Part shown: positions 7,754 through 16,548 of the stretch, piece after piece
How the letters are laid out: every line of letters begins with the position of its first letter
How positions within the stretch are numbered: the stretch's first letter is position 1
Translations under genes and position numbers: made by a program
Notes under the pieces: generated by a model
Told to the model about the DNA's origin: nothing
Databases searched by the model: none
Seen by the model: the letters and a program-made list of their open reading frames with translations, nothing else
From: Woeseiaceae bacterium
GTDB lineage: Bacteria; Pseudomonadota; Gammaproteobacteria; Steroidobacterales; Woeseiaceae
NCBI GenBank assembly: GCA_028289545.1
Contig: JANQPG010000107.1
Location: forward strand, 1-64,000
DNA length: 64,000 bases
Reading direction: 5' to 3'

Positions 7754-8806
7754 GTGAGTTCCGAGTGTCCGGCCAGCGAGATCAACAACGGGTCCGAGGT
7801 CCCGAACGGGCGCGCTGCCCCGGTGGCGAGCGACCCCAAGACCCGGAGGCTCCTCGACATAGCCAAACGGGTGGCTGCGACTAACGTCACCGTTTGCCTG
7901 AGTGGCGAAAGCGGCTCCGGCAAAGAGGTGTTTGCGCGCTTCATACACGACGAGTCGGCGCGCGCCCTGCGGCCGTTTGTTGCGATTAACTGCGCGGCGA
8001 TTCCCGAAAACATGCTCGAAGCGCTGTTGTTCGGGCACGAAAAGGGAGCGTTTACGGGCGCCAACGGCGCGCACCCCGGCAAGTTCGAACAGGCGAACGG
8101 CGGCACTCTGCTGCTCGATGAAATCTCGGAAATGGACATGGGACTGCAGGCGAAACTGCTTCGCGTGCTGCAGGAAAAGGAAGTCGAGCGTATTGGCGGG
8201 GTCAAGCCGATAGCGCTCGACGTTCGCGTGCTGGCGACAACCAACCGCGATCTCAAGCGACAGGTTGCCGAAGGGCGTTTTCGCGAAGACCTCTACTACC
8301 GGCTCAACGTTTTTCCGCTTTTCATACCCCCGTTGCGGGAGCGGCCCGGCGACATTCTGCCGCTGGCCGAGATGGCGCTCGGCAAACACCGCATCGAGCC
8401 GGCCGGTGTCGTCGAGTTTGCCGATGACGCGCGGCTGATGCTCGAGGCCTACGAATGGCCGGGCAACGTGAGGGAACTCGAGAACCTCGTGCAGCGGAGC
8501 CTGATCCTGTTAGGCGGCAACACGATTACGGCGGACGACCTCGTATTTGAGGACCACGTGTTCGACGACGCGGCTGACGAGGCCAAGGCGCCGACCGGTC
8601 TCGAAGCCGGGCTCAAAAATCGGGAGTACCAGATGATCATCGACGCGCTGAAGAGCATGAATCTCAAGCGCAGTGCGGCTGCGGAGTCGCTGGGCATCAG
8701 CCCGCGGACGCTGCGCTACAAGCTCGCGCGCATGCGTGAGTCCGGCATCGCCATCCCAGGGGAACAGGACACGGCCGGAGAGGCTGTAGGGGTGGCGCGC
8801 GCATGA
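7754..8806 (+). CDS. FleR/FlrC-position sigma-54 activator lacking a receiver domain
   Basis: A 350-residue enhancer-binding protein that starts almost directly with the AAA+ domain: Walker A GESGSGKE (51-58), GAFTGA (98-103), then a C-terminal Fis-type helix-turn-helix ([19 protein letters not shown]). The GTG at 7754 is chosen because AAGGAGG lies 9 bases upstream and the sigma-54 promoter lies before it; the frame is open further upstream but over the promoter. FleR and FlrC carry a phosphorylatable receiver of about 120 residues; none is present here, and no FleS/FlrB kinase gene lies next to it. It probably activates the mid-class sigma-54 promoters without phosphorylation. It overlaps fliE by ATGA. 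Confidence 0.87.
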   Translation: MSSECPASEINNGSEVPNGRAAPVASDPKTRRLLDIAKRVAATNVTVCLSGESGSGKEVFARFIHDESARALRPFVAINCAAIPENMLEALLFGHEKGAFTGANGAHPGKFEQANGGTLLLDEISEMDMGLQAKLLRVLQEKEVERIGGVKPIALDVRVLATTNRDLKRQVAEGRFREDLYYRLNVFPLFIPPLRERPGDILPLAEMALGKHRIEPAGVVEFADDARLMLEAYEWPGNVRELENLVQRSLILLGGNTITADDLVFEDHVFDDAADEAKAPTGLEAGLKNREYQMIIDALKSMNLKRSAAAESLGISPRTLRYKLARMRESGIAIPGEQDTAGEAVGVARA

Positions 8807-9117
8807 ACGAAATCGGACCCGAGCAACTCCTGAGCCAGATACGCTCGCTCAACCGCAGCCTCAACAGCACGCCGGTACAGGGAGCCCCGGCGCCGACCAG
8901 TTTCGGCGACATGCTCAAGAACACGCTCGACGGCGTCAACGAAGCGCAGGGTGTATCGCGCGACATGAAGCAGGCGTTTACCGCCGGAACCAGTGAAGCC
9001 AGTCTCGCCGAGGTCATGATCGCCTCGGAGAAGGCCAGCATCTCCTTTCGCGCCGTAACCGAAGTGCGCAACAAACTCGTCCAGGCTTATCAGGACATTA
9101 TGAACATGCCTGTGTAA
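8803..9117 (+). CDS. fliE: Flagellar hook-basal body protein FliE
   Basis: A 104-residue protein with the FliE C-terminal signature ([20 protein letters not shown], followed by [18 protein letters not shown]). FliE links the MS ring to the proximal rod and is exported early by the flagellar type III system. The start codon overlaps the stop of the preceding activator gene (ATGA), which suggests translational coupling. fliF follows 26 bases later. Confidence 0.96.
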   Translation: MNEIGPEQLLSQIRSLNRSLNSTPVQGAPAPTSFGDMLKNTLDGVNEAQGVSRDMKQAFTAGTSEASLAEVMIASEKASISFRAVTEVRNKLVQAYQDIMNMPV

Positions 9118-9143
9118 GGCAGGGTGCTCACGAAGAGTAGACA

Positions 9144-10781
9144 ATGGAAAATCAGAACGTAATCGATTCGACGGCCGTACAGGTCAACCAGATGAGCTTG
9201 CCCGGGGTCATGCGAATACCGGCTGTCAGGCAGATTCTGCTGCTGTTCGGCGTTGCCGGCGCGGTTGCAGCCGGTTTCGCCGTGGCGCTGTGGTCGCAAT
9301 CCCCCGTGTACACGACACTCTACTCCGACATGTCGAGCGCGGAGGCTGCAGAGGTTGCGGAAGCGCTGCGCAGCGCCGGCGTACCGCACAAGATCGACAC
9401 CAAAACCGGCAACGTGCTCGTGCCAGAGACCGATCTGCACAGCGCGCGCATGCAGGTCGCGGGGCAGGGGCTCGGCCAGGGCGGAGCGTCCGGGATACTG
9501 GCGATAGAAAGCGATTTTGGTACCAGCCAGTTTATGGAAACGGCGCGTTACCAGCATGCCCTGGAGTCCGAGCTGGCGCGCACGATTGCGAGCCTCGGCG
9601 CCGTACGCGAGGCGCGCGTGCACCTGGCGCTACCGAAGCGCTCGGCTTTTCTTAGGGACCAGAAGAGCGCCAGCGCGTCGGTGTTGCTGCACCTGTTTCG
9701 TGGCCGTTCACTGGAGCCCGGCCAGGCGTCGGCCGTTGTCAATCTGGTTGCCGCAAGCGTGCCGGACCTTGCGCCCAAGAACGTGACTGTTGTCGATCAG
9801 TACGGCAGTCAACTCAGCGCCGCCGACCGCAACGATCTCGATAGTCAGGCGATGACCCAGTTCAATCACGCCCGCCGCATCGAAGACAAGCTCAAGGCAC
9901 GCATCGAGGATATGCTCACGCCGCTCGTGGGCGCGGGGCGGGTGCGAGCCCAGGTTGCGGCCGACATGGATTTTACGGTGGAAGAGGCTGCGACCGAGTC
10001 GTTTACGTCCGGGCAGGCCAACATCATTAGCGAGCGCGTCAACGAGCAGAATCGCCTGCGCACCGACGACACGCCGCAGGGCATCCCCGGGGCGTTGAGC
10101 AACCAGCCGCCGCAGGCGACCGGGGCGGCGCCGGCCGCCAATGCAGCCGGCGACGAGCAGACCGTCAACCTGAGCCAGGATCGCGCGACCAACTATCAGC
10201 CCAACCGGGAGTTGCGCTATCAGCGGCTGCAGCCCGGAGTTATCCGGCGACTGTCGGTGGCGGTGCTGGTCGATGCGTCCGATCCCGCTGAATCCGCCGA
10301 CGCTGATGCGGCTGCGGCATTGAGCGACGCAGATCTCGAGCGCTACACGGCGCTGGTCAGGGAGGCGGTCGGCTTCGACGAAGAGCGCGGCGATACCGTT
10401 GTGGTCATGAGCGAAACCTTTCGCAGTCCGGCCGCCATCGAAACGCCCGAAGCCCCGCCTATCTGGGAGCAGCCGTTCATTCGTGAAGTGATCAAACAGG
10501 TTCTTGGCGCGCTTGTCGTTTTGGCGATCGCCTTCGGCGTCGTGCGGCCGATGCTGAAAGGCGTCATGAGCAACGAAGGTGGCGGAGCCGGTGGCGGCTA
10601 CGCCGGTGCGGCTTCCGTAACGCTGACACCGGCCGCGACGGGTCAGATAGCGTCCGCCGGGGCTGCGGCGATTGCCGGCCCCAGCTATGACGAAAAAGTG
10701 GCGGCCGCGAAGAACATTACCGGCCACGACCCGGCGAGAGTAGCGCAGGTCGTCAAGAAGTGGGTGGGCACCGGCGAATGA
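9144..10781 (+). CDS. fliF: Flagellar MS-ring protein FliF
   Basis: A 545-residue inner-membrane ring protein. The first membrane segment is near residues 32-52, the second near 450-468 (KQVLGALVVLAIAFGVVRPM). Between them lie the ring-building motifs (YTTLYSDMSSAEAAEVAEAL, and FMETARYQHALESELARTIA) and a Gly/Ala/Pro-rich loop near residues 300-345. The C-terminal tail (YDEKVAAAKNITGHDPARVA) is the FliG-binding segment. Length is typical. It stands between fliE and fliG as in all polar loci. Confidence 0.98.
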   Translation: MENQNVIDSTAVQVNQMSLPGVMRIPAVRQILLLFGVAGAVAAGFAVALWSQSPVYTTLYSDMSSAEAAEVAEALRSAGVPHKIDTKTGNVLVPETDLHSARMQVAGQGLGQGGASGILAIESDFGTSQFMETARYQHALESELARTIASLGAVREARVHLALPKRSAFLRDQKSASASVLLHLFRGRSLEPGQASAVVNLVAASVPDLAPKNVTVVDQYGSQLSAADRNDLDSQAMTQFNHARRIEDKLKARIEDMLTPLVGAGRVRAQVAADMDFTVEEAATESFTSGQANIISERVNEQNRLRTDDTPQGIPGALSNQPPQATGAAPAANAAGDEQTVNLSQDRATNYQPNRELRYQRLQPGVIRRLSVAVLVDASDPAESADADAAAALSDADLERYTALVREAVGFDEERGDTVVVMSETFRSPAAIETPEAPPIWEQPFIREVIKQVLGALVVLAIAFGVVRPMLKGVMSNEGGGAGGGYAGAASVTLTPAATGQIASAGAAAIAGPSYDEKVAAAKNITGHDPARVAQVVKKWVGTGE

Positions 10782-10827
10782 CGCCGCCCGCCCGTAGCTA
10801 CGATCATCCCGAAGGTAGGCATTGGCA

Positions 10828-11835
10828 ATGAGTGAAAACGCTGCCGAAATGGACGGAACCCAGCGCGCTGCGCTGCTGTTGATGACCCTGGGCGAAAACG
10901 AGGCCGCTGAAGTGCTCAAGTTCATGGGGGCGAAGGAGGTGCAGCGGCTCGGCATCGCCATGGCATCGCTGAACAACGTATCCCGCCAGCAAGCTGACAA
11001 CGTGCTCGACGTGTTCATCAACGACGTCGAAGACCAGACAGCGCTGGGCATGAACACCGAGAACTACGTGAGGAACATCCTCGGCAATGCCTTCGGGGCG
11101 GCAAAGGCGAATGCGTTCATAGACCGTATCATGACCGGAGAGGACGCCAAGGGTCTCGATGCGCTCAAGTGGATGAGCTCCGAAGAGGTTGCGGACATCA
11201 TCCGCGACGAACATCCGCAAATCATCGCCATCGTCCTGGCTTATCTCGATCCCTTGCAGGCAGCTGAAGTCGTCGAATTCCTTCCCGACAAGCTGCGTTC
11301 CGAAATTCTCATGCGAGTCGCGGCGCTGAATGACATTCAGCAAAGCGCACTGGCGGAAATCGAAGACCTGATTGCAAGCAAATCGGCGAACACTTCCAGA
11401 GGCTCCACGCGCAAGGTCGGCGGCGATAAGGTGGTTGCCGACATCATCAATGCGTTGAAGGCGGACTCAGGCGAGGCTCTTCTCGAGCAGATCAAAGAGA
11501 AGGACGAAGCCATGTCGGAACGTATTCAGGAAATGATGTTCATGTTCGACGCTCTGCTCAACGTCGACGATCGTGGAATTCAGGCGCTGTTGCGCGAGGT
11601 CAACAACGACCTGCTGACAGTTGCTCTCAAGGGTTGCGATCCGGCCATCAGCGACAAGATTCTCGGCAACATGTCGAAACGCGCCGCCACGCTGCTGCGC
11701 GAGGACATGGAGGTCAAGGGGCCAATGAAGCTCAGCGAGGTCGAGGCGGCACAGAAGGAAATCCTCGACGTTGCGCGTCGCCTTGCTGACTCCGGCGATA
11801 TCGACCTGGGACAGGGCAGCGAAGAGTATGTCTGA
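10828..11835 (+). CDS. fliG: Flagellar motor switch protein FliG
   Basis: A 335-residue switch protein. It has the N-terminal FliF-binding domain (QRAALLLMTLGENEAAEVLK), the middle EHPQ-containing domain (RDEHPQIIAIVLAYLDPLQA) and the C-terminal torque-generating helix region near residues 285-330 with conserved charged residues (SKRAATLLREDMEVKGPMKL). The ATG at 10828 is preferred over the TTG at 10822 because it gives the usual N-terminus and has GAAGGTAGG upstream. The 3' end overlaps fliH by 8 bases. Confidence 0.98.
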   Translation: MSENAAEMDGTQRAALLLMTLGENEAAEVLKFMGAKEVQRLGIAMASLNNVSRQQADNVLDVFINDVEDQTALGMNTENYVRNILGNAFGAAKANAFIDRIMTGEDAKGLDALKWMSSEEVADIIRDEHPQIIAIVLAYLDPLQAAEVVEFLPDKLRSEILMRVAALNDIQQSALAEIEDLIASKSANTSRGSTRKVGGDKVVADIINALKADSGEALLEQIKEKDEAMSERIQEMMFMFDALLNVDDRGIQALLREVNNDLLTVALKGCDPAISDKILGNMSKRAATLLREDMEVKGPMKLSEVEAAQKEILDVARRLADSGDIDLGQGSEEYV

Positions 11836-12412
11836 AGATAGCGCCGCAGAACGCTGGCAAGTGCCCAACATCGACGGCTCCGACGGCGAGAGCTACATGA
11901 CGGCGGGCCGTCTCGAGGCATTGCAGCGAGAGGCCTGGGACGAAGCGTTTCAGAAAGGCTACGGCGAGGGCGTCTCGGCCGGCAAAGAGGAGGCGGAACG
12001 CCGCGTCGAGCGCCTGGACCAGTTGCTGCGCGCGCTGGCGCGGCCGTTCGACGATCTCGACGACGCTGTCGAAAAGCAGCTCGTGGAACTCTCGATGACC
12101 GTCGTCCGGCAGCTATTTCGTCGCGAGATTCGGCTGGACCCGACGCACGTCATCGGTGTCGTGCGGCAGGCGGTTCAGTGCCTGCCGATGGCCAGCCGGA
12201 ACGTACACGTACACCTGCACCCGGAAGATGCCGCACTGATCCGCGATTCGCTGAGCCCGGCTGAGGGAGAACCGGCGTGGTCGGTTGTCGAGGATCCGTT
12301 GATGTCTCGTGGCGGCTGCCGCATCAGCACGGAGAATGCCAACGTCGATGCGTCCACCGAAACCCGGCTCAACGAATTGATCAACAGCATATCGGGCGAC
12401 GAGCGTCAGTAG
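11828..12412 (+). CDS. fliH: Flagellar export regulator FliH
   Basis: A 194-residue protein with the FliH layout: an N-terminal part that binds the export gate/FliN, a glycine- and charge-rich helix (EAFQKGYGEGVSAGKEEAER, with the GxxxG-like repeat typical of FliH) and a C-terminal domain that binds FliI. It regulates the FliI ATPase at the base of the export apparatus. The ATG at 11828 overlaps the end of fliG; the frame is open further upstream inside fliG but without a reason to start there. The stop codon overlaps the fliI start by one base. Confidence 0.93.
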   Translation: MSEDSAAERWQVPNIDGSDGESYMTAGRLEALQREAWDEAFQKGYGEGVSAGKEEAERRVERLDQLLRALARPFDDLDDAVEKQLVELSMTVVRQLFRREIRLDPTHVIGVVRQAVQCLPMASRNVHVHLHPEDAALIRDSLSPAEGEPAWSVVEDPLMSRGGCRISTENANVDASTETRLNELINSISGDERQ

Positions 12413-13827
12413 TGGCGGACGAAAAGACAATACTGCCCGGGCCGAACCCCGACCGTAACCTGGAGCGATCCCTGAAGCTCGGTGCTTACATGGACCGCGC
12501 CATGGACGGCGCTCCACCGCTCCGCGTCGAGGGTGTGTTGCGGCGGACGATCGGTCTCGCCCTCGAAGCCGAGGGCTGCCGCGCGGAACTCGGCGGTCGT
12601 TGCGACGTGGTGGCCGGCGACGGCCGCACCGTCGAGACCGAAGTGGTCGGCTTTTCCGGAGAGCGGCTTTACTTGATGCCCGTGGGCGATATGCGCGGCG
12701 TCGTTCCGAACGCGCGCGTCATTCCGGTTCCCGGCGGTCCGGAAGTTCGCGTCGGAGAGGAGCTGCTCGGCCGCGTTCTGGACGGTCGCGGGAGGCCCCT
12801 GGACGACGCCGGACCGCTGACGGGCGGTGTTGAGGTTCCGCTGTTCGGCGAGCCGATCAATCCGCTCAAACGGCAGCCGATTCGCGAGCAGTTGGACGTG
12901 GGTGTGCGCTCGATCAACTCGCTGCTGTCGATAGGCCGCGGTCAACGTATGGGATTGTTTGCCGGCAGCGGTGTTGGCAAATCCATGCTGCTCGGCATGA
13001 TGACCCGCAACACGGAGGCCGACGTCGTTGTTGTTGGCCTCGTGGGCGAGCGCGGCCGAGAGGTGCAGGAGTTCATCGAGCATTCGCTGGGCGACGAGGG
13101 TATGCGCCGAGCCGTTGTCGTCGCAACGCCGGCCGACGATACGCCGCTCAAGCGTTTGCACGGTGCGTGGCTGTGTGCGGCCATCGCCGAGTACTTCCGC
13201 GACCGGGGCCAGCACGTATTGCTGCTCATGGATTCGCTCACGCGTTTTGCCCAGGCGCAGCGAGAGATTGCGCTGGCGATCGGCGAGCCGCCCGCGACCA
13301 AAGGCTATCCGCCGTCCGTGTTTGCGAAGCTGCCGCAGCTGGTCGAGCGTGCGGGCAACGGCTGTAACCAGAACGGTTCGATCACTGCGATCTACACGGT
13401 GCTGGCTGAAGGAGACGATCAGAACGATCCCATCGTCGATGCTTCGCGCGCGATACTCGACGGACACATCGTGCTGTCACGCAGCATGGCGGATGCCGGC
13501 ATTTATCCCGCCGTGGACGTCGAGTCCTCGGTCAGCCGCGCGATGAACCAGGTCGTCCCCGACAGCCAGCAACAGCTTGCTTCCCGGTTCCGACAGGTCT
13601 ACGCAACTTATCAGGAGAACCGGGACCTGCTGGCGGTGGGCGCCTACCAGCCCGGAAATAACGCGCAACTCGACGAGGCGGTTGCGTTGTGGCCGTCGAT
13701 AGTGGAGTTTCTCCGTCAGCATCACGGCCAGGCTGTCGATTGTGAAAGTGCCCTGGCGAGTCTCGCGCGCCTGTTCGACGCATCGGCGAGAACAACGTCG
13801 GAGGAGGCGGGTCATGACCCGGCGTGA
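12412..13827 (+). CDS. fliI: Flagellum-specific ATPase FliI
   Basis: A 471-residue F1-beta-like ATPase. Walker A is GSGVGKS (residues about 186-192) within GLFAGSGVGKSMLLGMM; Walker B lies in HVLLLMDSLTRFAQAQREIA; the family signature PPATKGYPPSVFAKLPQLVE follows. FliI energises export of flagellar proteins with FliH and FliJ. The GTG at 12412 overlaps the last base of the fliH stop codon and gives the normal FliI length; upstream in-frame starts would lie inside fliH. The end overlaps fliJ by 14 bases. Confidence 0.96.
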   Translation: MADEKTILPGPNPDRNLERSLKLGAYMDRAMDGAPPLRVEGVLRRTIGLALEAEGCRAELGGRCDVVAGDGRTVETEVVGFSGERLYLMPVGDMRGVVPNARVIPVPGGPEVRVGEELLGRVLDGRGRPLDDAGPLTGGVEVPLFGEPINPLKRQPIREQLDVGVRSINSLLSIGRGQRMGLFAGSGVGKSMLLGMMTRNTEADVVVVGLVGERGREVQEFIEHSLGDEGMRRAVVVATPADDTPLKRLHGAWLCAAIAEYFRDRGQHVLLLMDSLTRFAQAQREIALAIGEPPATKGYPPSVFAKLPQLVERAGNGCNQNGSITAIYTVLAEGDDQNDPIVDASRAILDGHIVLSRSMADAGIYPAVDVESSVSRAMNQVVPDSQQQLASRFRQVYATYQENRDLLAVGAYQPGNNAQLDEAVALWPSIVEFLRQHHGQAVDCESALASLARLFDASARTTSEEAGHDPA

Positions 13828-14284
13828 TCGCGGTACGCGCTCGCAAAGGATTCAGCGGCTCGTCGACATTGCGGCGGCGGAAGAGCGCCGCCTGGCGCAG
13901 CGCTTCGGCAAGGTCAACTCGGAACTCCGGTCGCAGCAGTCGCAGCTTGGTGAGCTGCACGCATACCGGCGGACGTATTCGGCGGCTGCACCGGGAACGG
14001 CGGCTTCGCACTCCGCTCACTGGAAGGACTATCAGAACTTCAGGGCGCGGCTCGATCAGGCCTTGTCCGCGCAGCAGCAGCTCGTGTCGGATGCTGAGCA
14101 GGCCGCAGCAACGGCGCAGCAGATCTGGATGCGACAGCGGCGCCGTCTCGAGTCGTTGAAGAAGGTCAGGGAGCGCTACGTGAGTGACGAGCGCGTGCGA
14201 AAGGATCGTCTCGAGCAGAAGCAGCAGGACGACTCGGGCATGCCCCACTCTGTCTTTCCGATTCGGTACGACGGCTCGAAATAA
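13814..14284 (+). CDS. fliJ: Flagellar export chaperone FliJ
   Basis: A 156-residue, highly charged two-helix coiled-coil protein, the shape of FliJ, the stalk of the FliI hexamer. Recognition rests on position after fliI, size, and pattern (RIQRLVDIAAAEERRLAQRF, and QQLVSDAEQAAATAQQIWMR). The ATG at 13814 has GGAGGAGG just upstream. It is the last gene of the sigma-54 operon starting at 7685. Confidence 0.9.
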   Translation: MTRRDRGTRSQRIQRLVDIAAAEERRLAQRFGKVNSELRSQQSQLGELHAYRRTYSAAAPGTAASHSAHWKDYQNFRARLDQALSAQQQLVSDAEQAAATAQQIWMRQRRRLESLKKVRERYVSDERVRKDRLEQKQQDDSGMPHSVFPIRYDGSK

Positions 14285-14342
14285 CTCAAAAGAGCCCCGC
14301 TATTGCGGTTTACCCTGCGGGCGCGCCGTCGCGCAGAACAAG

Positions 14343-14360
14343 CTGGCACGCAACTTGCTG
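14343..14360 (+). promoter_or_regulatory. Sigma-54 promoter of fliK
   Basis: CTGGCACG-N4-TTGCTG, a full match to the -24/-12 core. It lies 118 bases upstream of the fliK ATG. The long leader (about 105 bases) is otherwise featureless to the eye. Confidence 0.88.
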
Positions 14361-14477
14361 TATTTATCCTGTAACTACTCCGTAGTTGAAGGAAACGTTG
14401 GGGACGGATAGGCAACAGTCGACGTCGCCGTTATCCCCGAACGCATTCCTCACCACCGCGACAAAAAGGAATTCTGG

Positions 14478-15806
14478 ATGTTTACACCGCTAAATCTCGG
14501 TTTCGACGGCTCTTTGCAGTCAGATCAGCGTTTTTTCCCAGCCTCCGGCGCAGCGCCGAGCGGCAGCCGAGACACCGCGAGCTTCGCGATCTCGCTGGAC
14601 ACGAGTTTGAGGGCGCAGGCGGCCGGCGGCGAAATCTTGCCGCCCGACGGCGGGGCGTTGCCGCCCGTGCTGGATCTCAGCATGCAGGTTGCCGCCATTG
14701 AGGAGCACGTGTCGGCTATCTCGCTCGAAGGCGGCTTCGAAACGGCTCAGCAGCCGATATCGCCTGCCGTTGCTACGCCCGGTCAGGGTGAGGAAACCGG
14801 GTCCGAGACCCTAGCGGCAGCGCTCGAATTCATGCTGGTCGGGGCGCGTCAGCCGCAAGCCAACGCGGCGGACGATGCCGGGTCTGGCAACGCACCGACT
14901 CAGTTGGACGGTACGACGCTGCGTGAATCGGCAACCACGGGCCTGGTCAATACGACGAAACCCGAACAGCCGGTCTCGCCGCAGCCCGCGACGGTGACAC
15001 CCCAACTTCCGCCGCGTCCCGTGGACGCGGGCGAGCGCCGGACCGAATCTTCCCGCACACCTGGCCATCTGTCTGTCGTGTCGACGCCGGCTGACGCGCT
15101 GGAAGGCATTGCGCCGACCGACAACGACGCTGCGCCTGACCCGCGCGTGGCGGAACTCCGACTGTCTCAACTGGCGCCGGGTGCGCCAGACCCGGCGATC
15201 AGGCCGGCTGCTGGCACGGGGCCCGCTGTCGATCTCCCGGTTGAGCTGCCCGTTTACCGCCCGGCGGCAGCCGCCCTGCCTGAGGCTGCGGTAGCCACGG
15301 AGACCACAGCCACGGCCAGCGTGAGTTCAGCGGAAAGTGCGCAGAAGGCGTCGCCACGTGCACCTGCGTTGGCGCCCATCGCTACACCCGTGGGGCAATC
15401 GGATTGGGGTGAGTCGCTGTCCGAGCGTGTGCTCGTCATGACGTCAGGCAAGCTTGGCAACGCCGAGATTCGATTGACGCCGGCCGAACTCGGACCCGTC
15501 CGCGTTCAGGTGTCGGTGGACGACGGTACGGCGACCGTTTCCTTCCAGGCAAGCCATGCCACAACCCGTGAGGCCATCGAACAGGCTTTGCCGCGGTTGC
15601 GTGACATGCTGACCGAAAACGGTCTGAGCCTCGGGCAGGCGAGCGTGGGTGATCAGGGCGTTCATAACGGCAGTCGCGAAGCCGCGGACGATCCGACCGG
15701 GGCCGAAGGCGCCGTTGTGGAAGCCGGCGATGAAGCTGTCCTCGATCCGCCCGCCGAAGTTGAGGCCAGAAGGGTCAGCTCGGCTCTGGTCGACACCTTC
15801 GCCTGA
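14478..15806 (+). CDS. fliK: Flagellar hook-length control protein FliK
   Basis: A 442-residue protein. About 300 residues of low-complexity Ala/Pro/Thr/Glu-rich sequence, the molecular ruler part, precede the conserved C-terminal Flg_hook domain (about residues 305-395): WGESLSERVLVMTSGKLGNA, then EIRLTPAELGPVRVQVSVDD. FliK measures hook length and switches FlhB specificity from hook to filament proteins. It has its own sigma-54 promoter. The Shine-Dalgarno is weak (AAAAGGAA). Confidence 0.93.
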   Translation: MFTPLNLGFDGSLQSDQRFFPASGAAPSGSRDTASFAISLDTSLRAQAAGGEILPPDGGALPPVLDLSMQVAAIEEHVSAISLEGGFETAQQPISPAVATPGQGEETGSETLAAALEFMLVGARQPQANAADDAGSGNAPTQLDGTTLRESATTGLVNTTKPEQPVSPQPATVTPQLPPRPVDAGERRTESSRTPGHLSVVSTPADALEGIAPTDNDAAPDPRVAELRLSQLAPGAPDPAIRPAAGTGPAVDLPVELPVYRPAAAALPEAAVATETTATASVSSAESAQKASPRAPALAPIATPVGQSDWGESLSERVLVMTSGKLGNAEIRLTPAELGPVRVQVSVDDGTATVSFQASHATTREAIEQALPRLRDMLTENGLSLGQASVGDQGVHNGSREAADDPTGAEGAVVEAGDEAVLDPPAEVEARRVSSALVDTFA

Positions 15807-15820
15807 ATCAGGTCACGGCA

Positions 15821-15887
15821 GCGTCAAATTTCCGGCGCTGCCGAGCTTGTCTCGAGATGCTCCGTCGCGACGACGGAATTTTGACGC
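15821..15887. repeat. Long inverted repeat between fliK and fliL
   Basis: GCGTCAAATTTCCG (15821-15834) and CGGAATTTTGACGC (15874-15887) are reverse complements with one mismatch in 14, separated by 39 bases. There is no T-run. It could terminate the fliK message, or the two GTCAAA-type arms could be paired activator-binding sites about 75-140 bases upstream of the sigma-54 promoter at 15960. Confidence 0.5.
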
Positions 15888-15959
15888 GCATCTTTGCCCT
15901 GTTGTCGCCAATCAAATATAAACCATTGTTTTTACTAGAATAAATTGCCGAGCAAGTTG

Positions 15960-15976
15960 TTGGCACGTGGTTTGCA
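15960..15976 (+). promoter_or_regulatory. Sigma-54 promoter of the fliL-fliR-flhBA operon
   Basis: TTGGCACG-N4-TTGCA, a full match to the -24/-12 consensus, 32 bases upstream of the fliL ATG. An AT-rich stretch (15910-15945), suitable for bending, lies just upstream. Confidence 0.93.
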
Positions 15977-16007
15977 TTCCCTCTAGCAGTACTTACGGGA
16001 GCATTCC

Positions 16008-16541
16008 ATGGCGGAAGAAGAGACGGAAACCGAAGAGCAAGTAGAAGAGCAGCCGAAGGGCGGCGGACTCGTCAAGAAGCTGATCTTTGCAGGGCTTGGC
16101 CTCGTGCTGGTCGCGGTGGGCATTTTTATCGGGCCGATGTTGCTCGGCGGCGGCGACGGCGAGGAGGAGATGGCCGAGGGCGAAGACCAGGAAGAAGTCG
16201 CCGAAGTGCCCAGCGGGCCCCCGATCTATCAGAGTCTGCATCCGCCACTGGTCGTGAACCTCCGGAGCGAAGCGGGCGACTCGCATTTCATGCAGATCAC
16301 GATGGAGGTGATGTCGCGCAACCAGGGCGTCATCAACTCGATTCGCGAGCACACCCCTGTGATCCGCAACAGCCTCATCCTGCTGTACGGCAACGTGATG
16401 TACGAGTCGGTTCAGACCCGGGAAGGCAAAGAGGAGATGCTGGCTGACGGTCTCGACGAAATCCGTCGCGTCATGCAGCAGACCACGGGCGAGAGCGAGG
16501 ACATCGAAGCGCTGTATTTCACGGCGCTGGTCATCCAGTGA
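16008..16541 (+). CDS. fliL: Flagellar basal-body-associated protein FliL
   Basis: A 177-residue single-pass membrane protein. A very acidic N-terminal tail (residues 1-20) is followed by one membrane segment (about 27-47: LIFAGLGLVLVAVGIFIGPM), an acidic linker and the periplasmic FliL domain ending in DIEALYFTALVIQ. FliL surrounds the stator and supports torque. The context, first gene of the fliLMNOPQR operon, is standard. Confidence 0.96.
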   Translation: MAEEETETEEQVEEQPKGGGLVKKLIFAGLGLVLVAVGIFIGPMLLGGGDGEEEMAEGEDQEEVAEVPSGPPIYQSLHPPLVVNLRSEAGDSHFMQITMEVMSRNQGVINSIREHTPVIRNSLILLYGNVMYESVQTREGKEEMLADGLDEIRRVMQQTTGESEDIEALYFTALVIQ

Positions 16542-16548
16542 TGCTGAC

